DNA of 64,000 nt from the NCBI RefSeq assembly GCF_024362805.1, contig NZ_CP093299.1, forward strand, positions 2,760,001 through 2,824,000, written 5' to 3'. Below the pieces are notes generated by a model. The model worked only from the letters and a program-made list of their open reading frames with translations, had not been told where the DNA came from and searched no databases. The DNA comes from Salipaludibacillus sp. LMS25 (GTDB lineage: Bacteria; Bacillota; Bacilli; Bacillales; Salisediminibacteriaceae). Of this stretch, positions 53,213 to 62,860 are shown piece by piece; position 1 is the first letter of the stretch; every line of letters begins with the position of its first letter. A program made the translations under genes and the position numbers.

Positions 53213-53360
53213 CAAACGTTGTTTATGAGTTATTTAATTTTATAACTAAAACTTTTCCTCGCTTTTTACTTCTTTCTTTAGATGTTTCCTTGCTATTTCC
53301 ACTTCACATTGATCCTTATAGAGTGATGTCCCTGTTCCCTACGAAGGGTGTGGGGAGCTT

Positions 53361-53469
53361 ATAAAGCTAAGCTTCAATCAGTGGGCGTTTTCCTTCATCC
53401 CCCACCTAAACGTTTCGACCTTCTTAAGTTTTGAGGTGGGGGTTTTACTGCCCCTTAAGAGTGGGGGAA
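53361..53469 (-). repeat. Family A repeat, copy A11 (inverted, 3' hairpin deleted)
   Basis: On the minus strand it keeps CCACTCTTAAGGGGCAG and the CCCCCACCT/AGGTGGGGG hairpin, then jumps to GATGAAGGAAAACGCCCACT and the usual GAAGCTTAGCTTTAT end. The ACTGCCCC to AATCAGTGG part is missing. Confidence 0.88.
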
Positions 53470-53531
53470 AATGGCATGATAGGTAGATAAGATCATGATT
53501 ATTTAAAGTAGTCCTTTAGTAACCTCGTTTT

Positions 53532-53588
53532 TAGACAATCGAGGCTTTTTGTTTAAAGTTTTGACATAACCCCTCGATTGTCTATATG
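53532..53588 (+). promoter_or_regulatory. ohyA promoter with overlapping inverted repeat
   Basis: A -35 TTGACA (53561-53566) and -10 TATATG (53583-53588) are 16 bp apart. A perfect 13-bp inverted repeat, TAGACAATCGAGG (53532-53544) and CCTCGATTGTCTA (53572-53584), places its second arm between the two boxes. It is a good operator candidate for the upstream TetR regulator, or an upstream terminator. Confidence 0.6.
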
Positions 53589-53666
53589 TCTCCAACATTA
53601 ATCCATTCACACTATATAGAACAAGGGGCACCTTCCTTGTAAAACGAGTTAGTGGAGGGATTGAAC

Positions 53667-55253
53667 ATGAAATCAAAAACGGATGACAGACACGTTTATT
53701 TTGTAGGAGGAGGTCTCGCCTCATTGGCTGGTGCTGTGTATTTGCTTAGAGATTGTGGATTCAAAGGAGAAAACATTCATGTTCTCGAAGGGTTACCTGT
53801 TCTAGGCGGTTCAAATGATGGAGGTGGAACACCAAAGAAAGGATTTGTTTGTCGAGGCGGACGTATGCTGAATGAAGAAACATATGAAAATTTTTGGGAA
53901 TTGTTTTCTTTCATTCCATCACTTGAAGAAGAAGGAAAGAGTGTTACGGAAGAAATTTTAGCATTTGATGACGCACACCCGACACATTCCAACGCTCGTC
54001 TTATTAATAAACAAGGTAAGATTTTAGACGTGATGAGTATGGGATTCAGTAACGAGGATCGTATAGCCTTAGGAAAATTATTGCTAACACCGGAAGAAAA
54101 ATTAGATCATTTAAAAATATCCGACTGGTTTGGGACGCATTTTTTTGAAACACATTTTTGGTACATGTGGCAAACGACATTTGCTTTTCAGAAATGGTCA
54201 AGTTTATTTGAATTCAAGCGTTATATGAATCGGATGATCTTTGAATATTCGCGTATTCACACATTAGAAGGGGTAACGAGAACGAAGTACAATCAATACG
54301 AATCCGTTATCTTACCATTAAAAGCTTTTTTAGATAAACATGGTGTTGATTTTTCATTAAAATGTACGGTGACAGACTTAGATTTTGCTGATAAGCAAGA
54401 GATTACCGTGACTACGATTCATTATACAACAGAAAATGGGGAGGAGACGATGTCATTAAAGGAAAAAGACCTTTGTATTGTGACAAATGGATGTATGACA
54501 GATTGTGCCACATTAGGAGATCTTCACACTCCAGCGCCATTTAACGCTGAAGACCCTATTTCGGGGAACTTATGGGCCAACATTGCAGCTAAAAAACAAG
54601 GGCTTGGGAATCCGAAACCTTTCTTTTCGGACCCTGAACAAACGAATTGGCAATCGTTTACCGTTACGTTAAAAGGCAACAAATTACTGAAAAAAATTGA
54701 AGCGTTTTCCCGTAATGTGCCAGGCAGCGGAGCTTTAATGACTTTCAAAGATTCAAGCTGGCTTATGTCTATCGTTGTAGCACACCAGCCACATTTTAAA
54801 GGCCAAACAGAGGATGAAACGATCTTTTGGGGATATGGATTATACACGGACCAGTTAGGCGATTATGTGAAAAAACCTATGCGAGAGTGTACCGGGGAAG
54901 AGCTATTAATAGAACTCCTCCATCATCTTCACTTTGATAAAGAGATCGATGAGATTTTAGCTGATGTTGTGAATGTCATTCCGTGTATTATGCCTTATAT
55001 CGTCTCACAATTTCAACCGAGAGCGATGGCTGACCGACCAAAAGTCGTCCCTGACGGCTCCACAAATTTCGCTATGATTAGCCAGTTCGTTGAGATTCCT
55101 GAAGACATGGTGTTTACGGAAGAATACTCCGTTCGTGCTGCGAGGATAGCGGTTTATGAGTTGTTAGGGGTAACAAAGAAAATTTGCCCTGTTACACCGC
55201 ATCATTATGATATAAGAACATTATTTAAAGCGATAAATACGACGTTTAGATAG
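53667..55253 (+). CDS. ohyA: Oleate hydratase
   Basis: 528 residues. A flavoenzyme that adds water to the double bond of oleic acid to give 10-hydroxystearate. The N-terminal FAD motif is YFVGGGLASLAGAVYLLRD; the catalytic-region RGGRMLNEETYENFWELFSF, WQTTFAFQKWSSLFEFKRYM and NGCMTDCATLGD are characteristic, as is the C-terminal SQFVEIPEDMVFTEEYSVRAA. GGAGG precedes ATG 53667. Known roles are detoxification of host or environmental unsaturated fatty acids. It stands behind its own promoter with an operator-like repeat. Confidence 0.95.
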   Translation: MKSKTDDRHVYFVGGGLASLAGAVYLLRDCGFKGENIHVLEGLPVLGGSNDGGGTPKKGFVCRGGRMLNEETYENFWELFSFIPSLEEEGKSVTEEILAFDDAHPTHSNARLINKQGKILDVMSMGFSNEDRIALGKLLLTPEEKLDHLKISDWFGTHFFETHFWYMWQTTFAFQKWSSLFEFKRYMNRMIFEYSRIHTLEGVTRTKYNQYESVILPLKAFLDKHGVDFSLKCTVTDLDFADKQEITVTTIHYTTENGEETMSLKEKDLCIVTNGCMTDCATLGDLHTPAPFNAEDPISGNLWANIAAKKQGLGNPKPFFSDPEQTNWQSFTVTLKGNKLLKKIEAFSRNVPGSGALMTFKDSSWLMSIVVAHQPHFKGQTEDETIFWGYGLYTDQLGDYVKKPMRECTGEELLIELLHHLHFDKEIDEILADVVNVIPCIMPYIVSQFQPRAMADRPKVVPDGSTNFAMISQFVEIPEDMVFTEEYSVRAARIAVYELLGVTKKICPVTPHHYDIRTLFKAINTTFR

Positions 55254-55860
55254 ATAAATATATATAATTGTAGTAATAGGGAAATAGTATGTTCCCCTCA
55301 AGGTAGGCAGATGATAATTAAAAGAATCTGTTCTCTTTGGGGGAGTTTTTTTGATTAAGAAGAATTTTTTTGGAAGATAGAATAATATTAAGAGAGTTTC
55401 TCGAAATGCATGAGCGAACCCATTATGGTACAAAAGACGTTAGCGAGCTATATTAGCCATTTTAATACGATCTTTCTTATTATTTTGGAGATGTATTTAA
55501 CTGAGTGATTCATACAGTGATCTTTCGCTACAGTCGGACGCTTCCTAGAGGGTTCGTCTGTAACTAAATGATGCGATAAAATCTTTCGTCATTGGTTCTT
55601 CAGATGTCGCTTATCCTCCGGGGCACCGTCTTTCACTTCAGGCCTTTTTAAAAAACGACCAGTTAATATAGACTATTTAGCTGTTCACATAATCGAAAAA
55701 GCCATTGTAGCATTCATTCAATTAATGAGGTAATAAAAAAATTTAGTTACCTAGCGAAACCACTGTTTAAAAAGTCAATTGACTTATATATGTTTATGTA
55801 TATAATGATGGTGTGGATATTAGTGTTAAATGGAAATTAAGTACGTTGTAGCAGAGATCG
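55254..55860. other. Non-coding stretch with decayed sequence
   Basis: No continuous frame with an SD. Small inverted repeats near 55526-55560 (GGACGCTTCC...GGTTCGTC) are weak. Nothing firmer. Confidence 0.4.
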
Positions 55861-56217
55861 ATGAATTTTAGACATAAGCAATACACATTAGCTGTTGTTG
55901 ATATAGATGGAAATCGGAAGCGGGAGCTTTAGGATACACGAGCATTTTTTTAGAGTATTTAAGGATAAGCTCTCTTGTGACGTACAATATGTAGGAAGAG
56001 ATGAATTTATCTTTTTTTGGTGTGAAAGTGATAAAGCACTTAATCTGCTAATGGGTATGAAGCATGTTTGGAAGCTAACGTTTAGTGTAGGAATGCTTCT
56101 AATTCAGAATACGATGATCAAGCAAGTCAAGTTTTAGCAGGGGCTAAAGAGGGCCTTTACCTTGCTAAACAGGAAGGATTAAATATAGATATGCAGTCAG
56201 AAAACGGTCAAAAATAA
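55861..56217 (+). pseudogene. Degenerate GGDEF (diguanylate cyclase-like) domain
   Basis: From ATG 55861: NFRHKQYTLAVVDIDGNRK, then a stop. In other frames follow YVGRDEFIFFWCESDKALNL, matching the GGDEF strand-turn with the first two Gly altered, and SNSEYDDQASQVLAGAKEG with LYLAKQEGLNID, the usual C-terminal end of GGDEF domains (ALYxAKxxGRN). Several frameshifts and stops separate these parts, so no enzyme is made. Confidence 0.65.
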
Positions 56218-56657
56218 TGAAAAGTAATGAATGGCTTACTGAATAGCGTGTGAGCCTGATATAACAACAATGACAGGCGAATATTTAAACATCAGATGCA
56301 AAGAAATCCTACTATTAGTCAAAAAAACTTGCGCGTTATAATTGTTGAAAGGGTTTACTAAAGAGGTCTCGCTGGAATAGCAGGAACTCCTATGGAAAAG
56401 GAAGCAAGGCGAGACGATGTGGCAGTGATACTCTTTGGTAGAAGCGAAGCTATGCAAATGTCACTTCTGGTTTCGAAGATGAGGTTGTTCAGAAGACCTG
56501 AATTATTATCCTTATCAGTTGAAACGATTAATAAAGTATGCTGAAAAACGAATAATAAGGAAGATGATATTGTTAGACGTGCTTTAAAAGGGGTTTTTTA
56601 GACGTCACGATGAATGTTAGGTGGTAAAAGAATACCGCTTTATAGGGGGAGAAAAAT
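56218..56657. other. Non-coding stretch, decayed
   Basis: Short open pieces only; no motif recognised. It includes the presumed promoter of the MFS gene but no clear Fur or Zur box. Confidence 0.4.
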
Positions 56658-57887
56658 GTGAGTTTAGTAAACTTAGAAGAAAAGACACAATTAAAAGAAA
56701 GGCAAGTTTGGAAAAATAAAAACTTCTTATTCTTATTGCTTGGTCATTCTGCACATAATTTTACATTTCATATATTTGCATTAAGCATTCCTTTAATTAT
56801 TTACGACTTGACCTCTTCGTCTTTTTACATGGGAACAATGAAAGCGATCGAGTTTATACCTAATGTCGTTCTAGGGATTCTTATTGGGGTTCTCATTGAT
56901 TGGTTTAATCGAAAGCGAATTATGCTGTTATCAATTTTAGTTAAAATTTTTTCCGTTTTATTCATCATCTTACTTCTTGCCACGTCTACAATCCAACTAT
57001 GGCATTTATATTTACTAGGCTTTTTTATTTACACTAGTATTTATGCTTTTGCAAATACTTATCAATCAATTATCCCTTCTATAGTTGATAAGAGCCAACT
57101 GACTACTGCTAATGCTTATATTACATTTACAAATACAATTTTTAATTCAATAGGACCTGCTATGGCTGGTGCGATCATTCTCTATACGACATATATTTTA
57201 GGCCTTAGTATTACTTTGTTCGGATTAGTCGTTTTATTAGTTTGTGTATTACCCGTAAAACTTCCTTCCTACGAACCTCAATCTCATTTTAACTTGAAAA
57301 AAGATATTATAGATGGTTGGACACAACTCTATGGAAGCAAAGCTTTGTTCAGTGCCACATTATTGATTCTAGGAAATAACATAGCATCAGTCTCTACTAG
57401 TACGATCCTGATATTTTATGCACTTGATGTTATTGGGATCACTGAAGGACAACTGGGCTTGATTTTTAGTATTTCGGCTATTGGTGGCGTTGTTGCAACC
57501 TTAATAGCAAAACATAGTAAAGATTATGTAAATAGAGGTTACCTATTTATCCTGGCAACTTTTACCGTAAGTCTATCCCAATTTGCCATTTTTCTGTCTG
57601 CAAATTGGTATGTTATTTGTATGAGTATGTTTTTTGTAGGATTTAGTGCGACTATCTGTAATGTTCATTATTTTGCTTTGAGACAAGAAAGCACGCCATC
57701 GCACCTTTTAGGCAGAGTCATTGGGACATCCTCAATGATTATGAAGCTTGCTCTTCCATTTTCGTTTTTAGTTATTACTTATCTCGCCGACATAATAGAG
57801 GTAAACCTCATATTTTTTATGACCTCAATGTTTTTGTTAGTCATTGCTGTATTGGCGTTAAGAACACGTTTAAAAGATCTTAAATAA
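56658..57887 (+). CDS. MFS exporter (EntS-like/MFS_3 type)
   Basis: 409 residues and about twelve helices, starting at GTG after AGGGGGAG. The helix 2-3 loop carries DWFNRKRIM, a form of MFS motif A, and helix 4 AFANTYQSIIPSIVDKSQLT is typical of the EntS/MFS_3 group that exports siderophores or drugs. The gene is very AT-rich relative to the operon downstream, suggesting acquisition. It stands 560 bp before the Fur-controlled importer, so metallophore export is an attractive but unproven role. Repeat A12 starts five bases after the stop. Confidence 0.8.
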   Translation: MSLVNLEEKTQLKERQVWKNKNFLFLLLGHSAHNFTFHIFALSIPLIIYDLTSSSFYMGTMKAIEFIPNVVLGILIGVLIDWFNRKRIMLLSILVKIFSVLFIILLLATSTIQLWHLYLLGFFIYTSIYAFANTYQSIIPSIVDKSQLTTANAYITFTNTIFNSIGPAMAGAIILYTTYILGLSITLFGLVVLLVCVLPVKLPSYEPQSHFNLKKDIIDGWTQLYGSKALFSATLLILGNNIASVSTSTILIFYALDVIGITEGQLGLIFSISAIGGVVATLIAKHSKDYVNRGYLFILATFTVSLSQFAIFLSANWYVICMSMFFVGFSATICNVHYFALRQESTPSHLLGRVIGTSSMIMKLALPFSFLVITYLADIIEVNLIFFMTSMFLLVIAVLALRTRLKDLK

Positions 57888-57892
57888 GTGCG

Positions 57893-58051
57893 TTTATCCC
57901 ACTCTTAAGGGTCAGTAAAACCCCCACCTCAAAACTTAAGAAGGTCGACAAGTTTAGGAGGGGGATAAACTGCCCCTAAAAGTCCCATAAGTTAAACGAA
58001 CAATCAGTGGGGGATGAAGGAAAACGCCCACTGATTGAAGCTTAGCTTTAT
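57893..58051 (+). repeat. Family A repeat, copy A12 (full length, 159 bp)
   Basis: TTTAT at both ends; one base change in the 5' arm (GGGTCAGT) and one in AGGAGGGGG. All three hairpins still form. Confidence 0.92.
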
Positions 58052-58200
58052 GATGGAGCTTATTTAACTGAGAGGCGTCTTTTAAAGTGAGATTATAAAG
58101 AAAGTTATACTTCTGAAGACCTGTGTGAAAATAGACACAGGTCTAATTGTTGTTGATAAAACCAAATATTCACTATTGCGTGACATTTTAATGAACAATA

Positions 58201-58264
58201 TTGACACTAGTATGAACCTTTGTATATATTTGATATTGCTGATTGGTAATGAGAATCGTTATCA
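58201..58264 (+). promoter_or_regulatory. Promoter with Fur box upstream of the second importer operon
   Basis: TTGACA (58201-58206) is 17-18 bp from an AT-rich -10 (around 58224, TATATT). Downstream, GGTAATGAGAATCGTTATC (58245-58263) matches the 19-bp Fur box at 16 positions. Fur bound there would cover the transcription start when iron is plentiful. The 180-bp leader holds no visible riboswitch. Confidence 0.75.
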
Positions 58265-58444
58265 ATTAAACCTATGAAGATAGTAATAACAAGGATGTAA
58301 GTATAAGGGCAAAGATAAAGTCATCCCATGGAAGGGAGAGGCAGATGAAATAAAGGGAACGATTACTAGGCCCATATCATAGAATAGTCGGCTAATAGAC
58401 AACTAGATAAAGCCGCAAAATATACTTTAGGAGCGAGATTATAC

Positions 58445-60058
58445 GTGCTAAAAAATAGACAATTCATGCACCTGCTAGTCGTTATGTTAAGTTTGAGCCT
58501 GTTCGTAGTAGGCTGTCAATCCAATAATAAGGGCGAGGAAACAACTTCAAATGCCAGTGAAGAAACGAGAAAAGAACTTGTTTTTGCGAATTTTCGAGAC
58601 ATTCGAGATTTAAATCCTCATCTCTATGGCGGAGAGTTGTATGCTCAAAATATGTTATTTGAATCGTTAGTAATGGTTACTGACGACGGGATAGAACCTT
58701 GGTTAGCAGAGCGTTGGGACGTTAGTGATGATGGGAAAGAATATGTTTTTCATTTAAGAGAAGATGTGACGTTTCATGATGGTGAGACGTTTGATGCAGA
58801 AGCCGCAAAAATAAACATAGATGCTGTTTTGGAGAATATCGACCGACATGGTTGGTTAGAGCTCGTGAGATTAATAGAATCTGTCGAAGCTGTTGATGAC
58901 TATACATTGAAAATCGTCATGAGTGAGCCTTATTATCCAATGTTGACAGAATTAGCTGTTACAAGGCCGTTTCGCTTTATCTCTCCAAACGCTATGATTG
59001 ATGGCACAACGAAAGACGGCGTTGATGATTTTTATGGGACAGGACCGTATGTGTTGACAGAAAATAAACAGGATGAATATGCGATTTTTACAGTCAATGA
59101 AGATTATTGGGGAGAAATGCCTGATATCGAAAAAATCACGGTAAAAGTGATTCCCGATAACCAAACACGGGTTATGGCGTTACAAAATGGTGAGATTGAC
59201 ATGATTTATGGGAAAAACATGATTGACGCTGAGTCATTTTCCACGTTAGAATCAGACGCTAATTTTGAAACGATTATGTCCGAACCCATGTCGTCACGCA
59301 TTATTCTGTTAAATACGACAAGTGAGATTTTAGATGATGTCAACGTAAGAAAAGCGTTGCAACATGCTGTTAGTAAAGAAGCGATTTCTGAAGGGATTTT
59401 TAACGGGAGTGAAGCACCAGCTGATACATTACTTTCTAAGACAGTCCCTTATGCTGATATTGAATTAGACCCTTATGAATTTGATACGGACAAGGCTGAA
59501 CAGTTATTAGAAGAGGCAGGCTGGATGAGGTCAGACGATCAGTCGATTAGAGAAAAAGATGGGGAAAGCTTATCACTGACCTTGCATTATAACAGTGATG
59601 CTGTGTCAGAAAAAGCCATTGGTGAATTACTGCAAAGTGAATTTGACTCTATTGGAATTGAATTAGACATTATTGGAGAAGAGGAACAATCGTACCGCGA
59701 CCGTCAAAAAGCAGGGGATTTCGACATCATTTTTGACATTTCGTGGGGGACCCCTTACGATCCACAGTCGTTTTTATCAGGGATGAAAATGCCGGTTTAT
59801 GGTGATTATTATGCTCAGCAAGGCCTTGAACAAAAGGAACAAATTGATGACAGTATTACCCAAGCATTAATTAGTACAGATGAAGCGGAAAGACAAGACC
59901 TATACACGTATGTTCTAACGACGTTGCACGAAGAAGCGGTTTATATTCCACTAACTTATGAACGGAATAGAGCGGTCTATATACCGGAATTAAAAAATGT
60001 GATGTTTAATCCTTCTCAGTTTGAAGTGCCGTTTGAAAAGATGTCTTTTGGAGAGTAA
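58445..60058 (+). CDS. Metal-complex ABC transporter solute-binding lipoprotein (NikA/CntA type)
   Basis: 537 residues starting at GTG behind AGGAG. Signal peptide with lipobox VVGC (Cys near 24). The SBP_bac_5 fold shows FANFRDIRDLNPHLYGGELY, EPWLAERWDVSDDGKEYVFH, LREDVTFHDGETFDAEAAK and NVRKALQHAVSKEAISEGI, the pattern of nickel or metallophore binders rather than general peptide binders. The Fur box suggests iron-linked control, as for the staphylopine importer Cnt, which answers to both Zur and Fur. A hairpin (AGGAAAGTCA/TGACTTTCCT, 60081-60120) between it and the permease gene may raise its share of protein. Confidence 0.88.
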   Translation: MLKNRQFMHLLVVMLSLSLFVVGCQSNNKGEETTSNASEETRKELVFANFRDIRDLNPHLYGGELYAQNMLFESLVMVTDDGIEPWLAERWDVSDDGKEYVFHLREDVTFHDGETFDAEAAKINIDAVLENIDRHGWLELVRLIESVEAVDDYTLKIVMSEPYYPMLTELAVTRPFRFISPNAMIDGTTKDGVDDFYGTGPYVLTENKQDEYAIFTVNEDYWGEMPDIEKITVKVIPDNQTRVMALQNGEIDMIYGKNMIDAESFSTLESDANFETIMSEPMSSRIILLNTTSEILDDVNVRKALQHAVSKEAISEGIFNGSEAPADTLLSKTVPYADIELDPYEFDTDKAEQLLEEAGWMRSDDQSIREKDGESLSLTLHYNSDAVSEKAIGELLQSEFDSIGIELDIIGEEEQSYRDRQKAGDFDIIFDISWGTPYDPQSFLSGMKMPVYGDYYAQQGLEQKEQIDDSITQALISTDEAERQDLYTYVLTTLHEEAVYIPLTYERNRAVYIPELKNVMFNPSQFEVPFEKMSFGE

Positions 60059-60228
60059 GTCATTTTAGCATTCGAAAAAAATAGGAAAGTCAATGTCAGG
60101 CTTATACAGAGATGACTTTCCTCAGTTCGTTGTAAAATCAATCTCGTGTCTATACCAACAGTCAAACTACTGCTTTTGCATAGTTTGGCTTTACTGTATG
60201 TCGGACAAATTTTGAAGTGGGAGAGCCA

Positions 60229-61170
60229 ATGAAAACGTATATTTTGAAACGTCTGCTAGCTATGATACCTATCGTTATGGCCATAACGTTTGTGTCTTTC
60301 GTTTTAATCAGCTTTGTCCCTTCTGACCCTGCTGAAGTAGCGATTCGGGTAAATGACGCTGTGGCTACACCGGAAGCTATTGAACTAACACGCGCCGAAT
60401 TAGGGTTAGATGACCCGTTCCTTGTAAGGTATGTTACATGGGTGATTAAAAGTGTCCAGCTTGACTTTGGTCACTCGTTCGTAAGTAAACAACCTGTTCT
60501 AGATGAATTTCTCAGAGTGTTACCAGCAACCCTTCAGCTTGCAGGGGCTTCATTACTTATAAGTATGATAGTTAGTCTGCCGATTGGAATACTTAGTGCT
60601 GTCTATCATAATCGCTTGTTTGATAGAGTTATGAGAACTGTTGTGTTTCTCGGGACAGCCATGCCTAGTTATTGGATAGCCCTTCTATTAATTTGGCTAT
60701 TTTCTGTAAAGCTAAACCTTCTCCCGACCAGTGGTAAAGGGGAGTTTAAGCAATTAATCCTTCCTGCCATTGCGTTGTCATCAACATATATATCTACATA
60801 TATTCGTTTAATTCGTAACAACATGCTTGATAATATGTCGGAGAATTATGTGCTATATGCCCATGTACGTGGATTAAGGCAGAGATATATTGTTTTAAAG
60901 CATGTTTTAAAAAATTCCCTCCACTCCTGTATTACGGCTTTTGGTATGACGATTGCACAATTGATAGCTGGAACATTTGTTATTGAAACGATCTTTGCGT
61001 GGCCTGGGATAGGCGCATTATGTGTATCAGCTATTTTTAATAGAGATTATCCCATCATTCAAGCTTACATTCTCATGATGGCGGTTATTTTTATCGTCTG
61101 TAATCTTATTGTGGATATTATCAATTATTCGATTGATCCGAGAACGAGGAAAGGGCTAGATGCCACATGA
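60229..61170 (+). CDS. ABC transporter permease NikB/CntB type
   Basis: 313 residues, six helices. SFVLISFVPSDPAEVAIRV near the N-terminus, FLGTAMPSYWIALLLIWLF and the EAA loop AHVRGLRQRYIVLKHVLKNS identify the class. GTG 60217 is in frame, but GTGGGAG then serves as SD for ATG 60229. The stop overlaps the next start by four bases. Confidence 0.9.
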   Translation: MKTYILKRLLAMIPIVMAITFVSFVLISFVPSDPAEVAIRVNDAVATPEAIELTRAELGLDDPFLVRYVTWVIKSVQLDFGHSFVSKQPVLDEFLRVLPATLQLAGASLLISMIVSLPIGILSAVYHNRLFDRVMRTVVFLGTAMPSYWIALLLIWLFSVKLNLLPTSGKGEFKQLILPAIALSSTYISTYIRLIRNNMLDNMSENYVLYAHVRGLRQRYIVLKHVLKNSLHSCITAFGMTIAQLIAGTFVIETIFAWPGIGALCVSAIFNRDYPIIQAYILMMAVIFIVCNLIVDIINYSIDPRTRKGLDAT

Positions 61171-61994
61171 GTCATTTACTGAAAAAGGTCATAAGAGACA
61201 GGCTTGCAATTGTCAGCTTAACGGTCATCCTGTTAACTTTAGTTGTGGGAGTGTTAGCACCATTCATTGCGCCGAATGATCCAAATCTTATAGATGTGGT
61301 CAATAAATTCGCTAAACCGTCATTCTCATATCCACTAGGAACCGACCAGTCAGGCCGCTGCCTTTTTTCACGACTCCTGTTTGGAATTAGAACGACGGTA
61401 TTCCTTGCATTACTGACGATGATAGTGACCATTTCCATAGGGACGATATTAGGCGTTATAGCTGGTTATTTTAAAGGCTGGCTTGACAACATGATGATGC
61501 GATTATGTGATATTATGCTGTCTTTTCCAAGTCAAGTGATGATTCTAGCCATTGTCGGAATGTTAGGACCGGGGATCTTTAATGTCATTATAGCCAATAT
61601 TGTTATGAAGTGGGCGTGGTATACGCGCATGATTCGTGGGAGTGTCATTCAAGCAAGTGAGACGAACTATATTCTTTATTCTAAGGCTGTAGGTACGAGT
61701 ACACCATATATATTAACGAAACATGTGCTGCCACATAGCTTTTCACAAATCATTGTCCTTGCCACATTGGATACAGGGTGGGTCATTCTTAATATTTCGG
61801 CATTATCATTCTTAGGACTAGGAATCCAGCCCCCAACAGCCGAATGGGGAAGTATGCTCAGTGAAGCAAGGAATGTGTGGTTGAGTCAACCATTCCAAAT
61901 GTTATACCCTGGTTTAGCCATCGTCATCGTTGTGGCAGCATTCAATTACTTAGGTGATAGTTTAAGGGATAGTCGTGATCCAAAGGATGCCTAG
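61167..61994 (+). CDS. ABC transporter permease NikC/CntC type
   Basis: 275 residues. PFIAPNDPNLIDV, the YPLGTDQSGRCLFSRLLFG motif and the EAA loop SKAVGTSTPYILTKHVLPHS are standard for NikC/DppC proteins. Six helices including the N-terminal anchor. Coupled to the upstream permease. Confidence 0.9.
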   Translation: MSHLLKKVIRDRLAIVSLTVILLTLVVGVLAPFIAPNDPNLIDVVNKFAKPSFSYPLGTDQSGRCLFSRLLFGIRTTVFLALLTMIVTISIGTILGVIAGYFKGWLDNMMMRLCDIMLSFPSQVMILAIVGMLGPGIFNVIIANIVMKWAWYTRMIRGSVIQASETNYILYSKAVGTSTPYILTKHVLPHSFSQIIVLATLDTGWVILNISALSFLGLGIQPPTAEWGSMLSEARNVWLSQPFQMLYPGLAIVIVVAAFNYLGDSLRDSRDPKDA

Positions 61995-62011
61995 AAGGAG
62001 CTGGGAATGAT

Positions 62012-62860
62012 ATGAGCGATCTATTACGTGTGGACGATTTGACAATAACGACTAAAAAAGAGCCGAGGTCACCGATTATTCAACACATCTCATTTACTGT
62101 AAAAGAAAATGCGTGTTTAGGTATCGTTGGGGAGAGTGGAAGTGGCAAAAGTATGACGTGTAAGGCGATTCTAGGCTTGTTGGATAATGCTTTTCACGTC
62201 AAGGGAGATATTCGATTTAATGGTGAGAACATAGTGACAATGACTAAACATCAGATAAGAAAGATCAGGGGCAAAGACATGAGTCTGATTTTGCAAAACC
62301 CGATGACGGCCTTTAACCCTTTATATACAATTGGAAGTCACATATTTGAAACACTTCGTGAACATTTAGCCATTACAAAGCAAGAAGCAACAAGTATGGC
62401 GATTCGAACGTTAGAAAAAATGATGCTGTCTGATCCCCATGAGCTATTGAAAAAATACCCTCATCAGTTAAGTGGTGGGATGTTACAGCGTGTTATGATC
62501 GGCATAGCAATCGCTTTGGAACCGAAAATAATTATTGCAGATGAACCGACAACAGCCCTGGATTCGGTCACACAGTTTGATGTAATAAATGAGCTAAGGA
62601 GCGTTAGAGAAAAATGCGAGACGTCACTCATTATTATTTCTCATGATTTAGGTGTTATTTCAAAGTTGGCTGATGATGTGCTCGTCTTGAAGGATGGACA
62701 AACGGTAGAGTATGGTGAGTTAAAAGATGTGTTTACTGCCCCAAAGCACCCGCACACGCAATACTTAGTAAATACGAAACAAGCACTCATGACAACGTAT
62801 TACAAAGCATTACAAGGTATACCGGCAAAGGAGAATAACCTAAATGTTACTGGAAGTTAA
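62012..62860 (+). CDS. ABC transporter ATP-binding protein NikD/CntD type
   Basis: 282 residues. Walker A GESGSGKSM, Q-loop LQNPMTAFNP, signature LSGGMLQR (with Met, as in CntD), Walker B IIIADEPTTALD and H-loop ISHDL. The C-terminal tail (TQYLVNTKQALMTTYYKALQ) also recalls CntD. GGAGCTGGG precedes the ATG; it overlaps the next gene by 17 bp. Confidence 0.9.
   Translation: MSDLLRVDDLTITTKKEPRSPIIQHISFTVKENACLGIVGESGSGKSMTCKAILGLLDNAFHVKGDIRFNGENIVTMTKHQIRKIRGKDMSLILQNPMTAFNPLYTIGSHIFETLREHLAITKQEATSMAIRTLEKMMLSDPHELLKKYPHQLSGGMLQRVMIGIAIALEPKIIIADEPTTALDSVTQFDVINELRSVREKCETSLIIISHDLGVISKLADDVLVLKDGQTVEYGELKDVFTAPKHPHTQYLVNTKQALMTTYYKALQGIPAKENNLNVTGS

Noticed and set aside
6325..58051. Family A repeats as a CRISPR array
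   Set aside because: Copies are kilobases apart, in both orientations, 55-159 bp long and without regular spacers.
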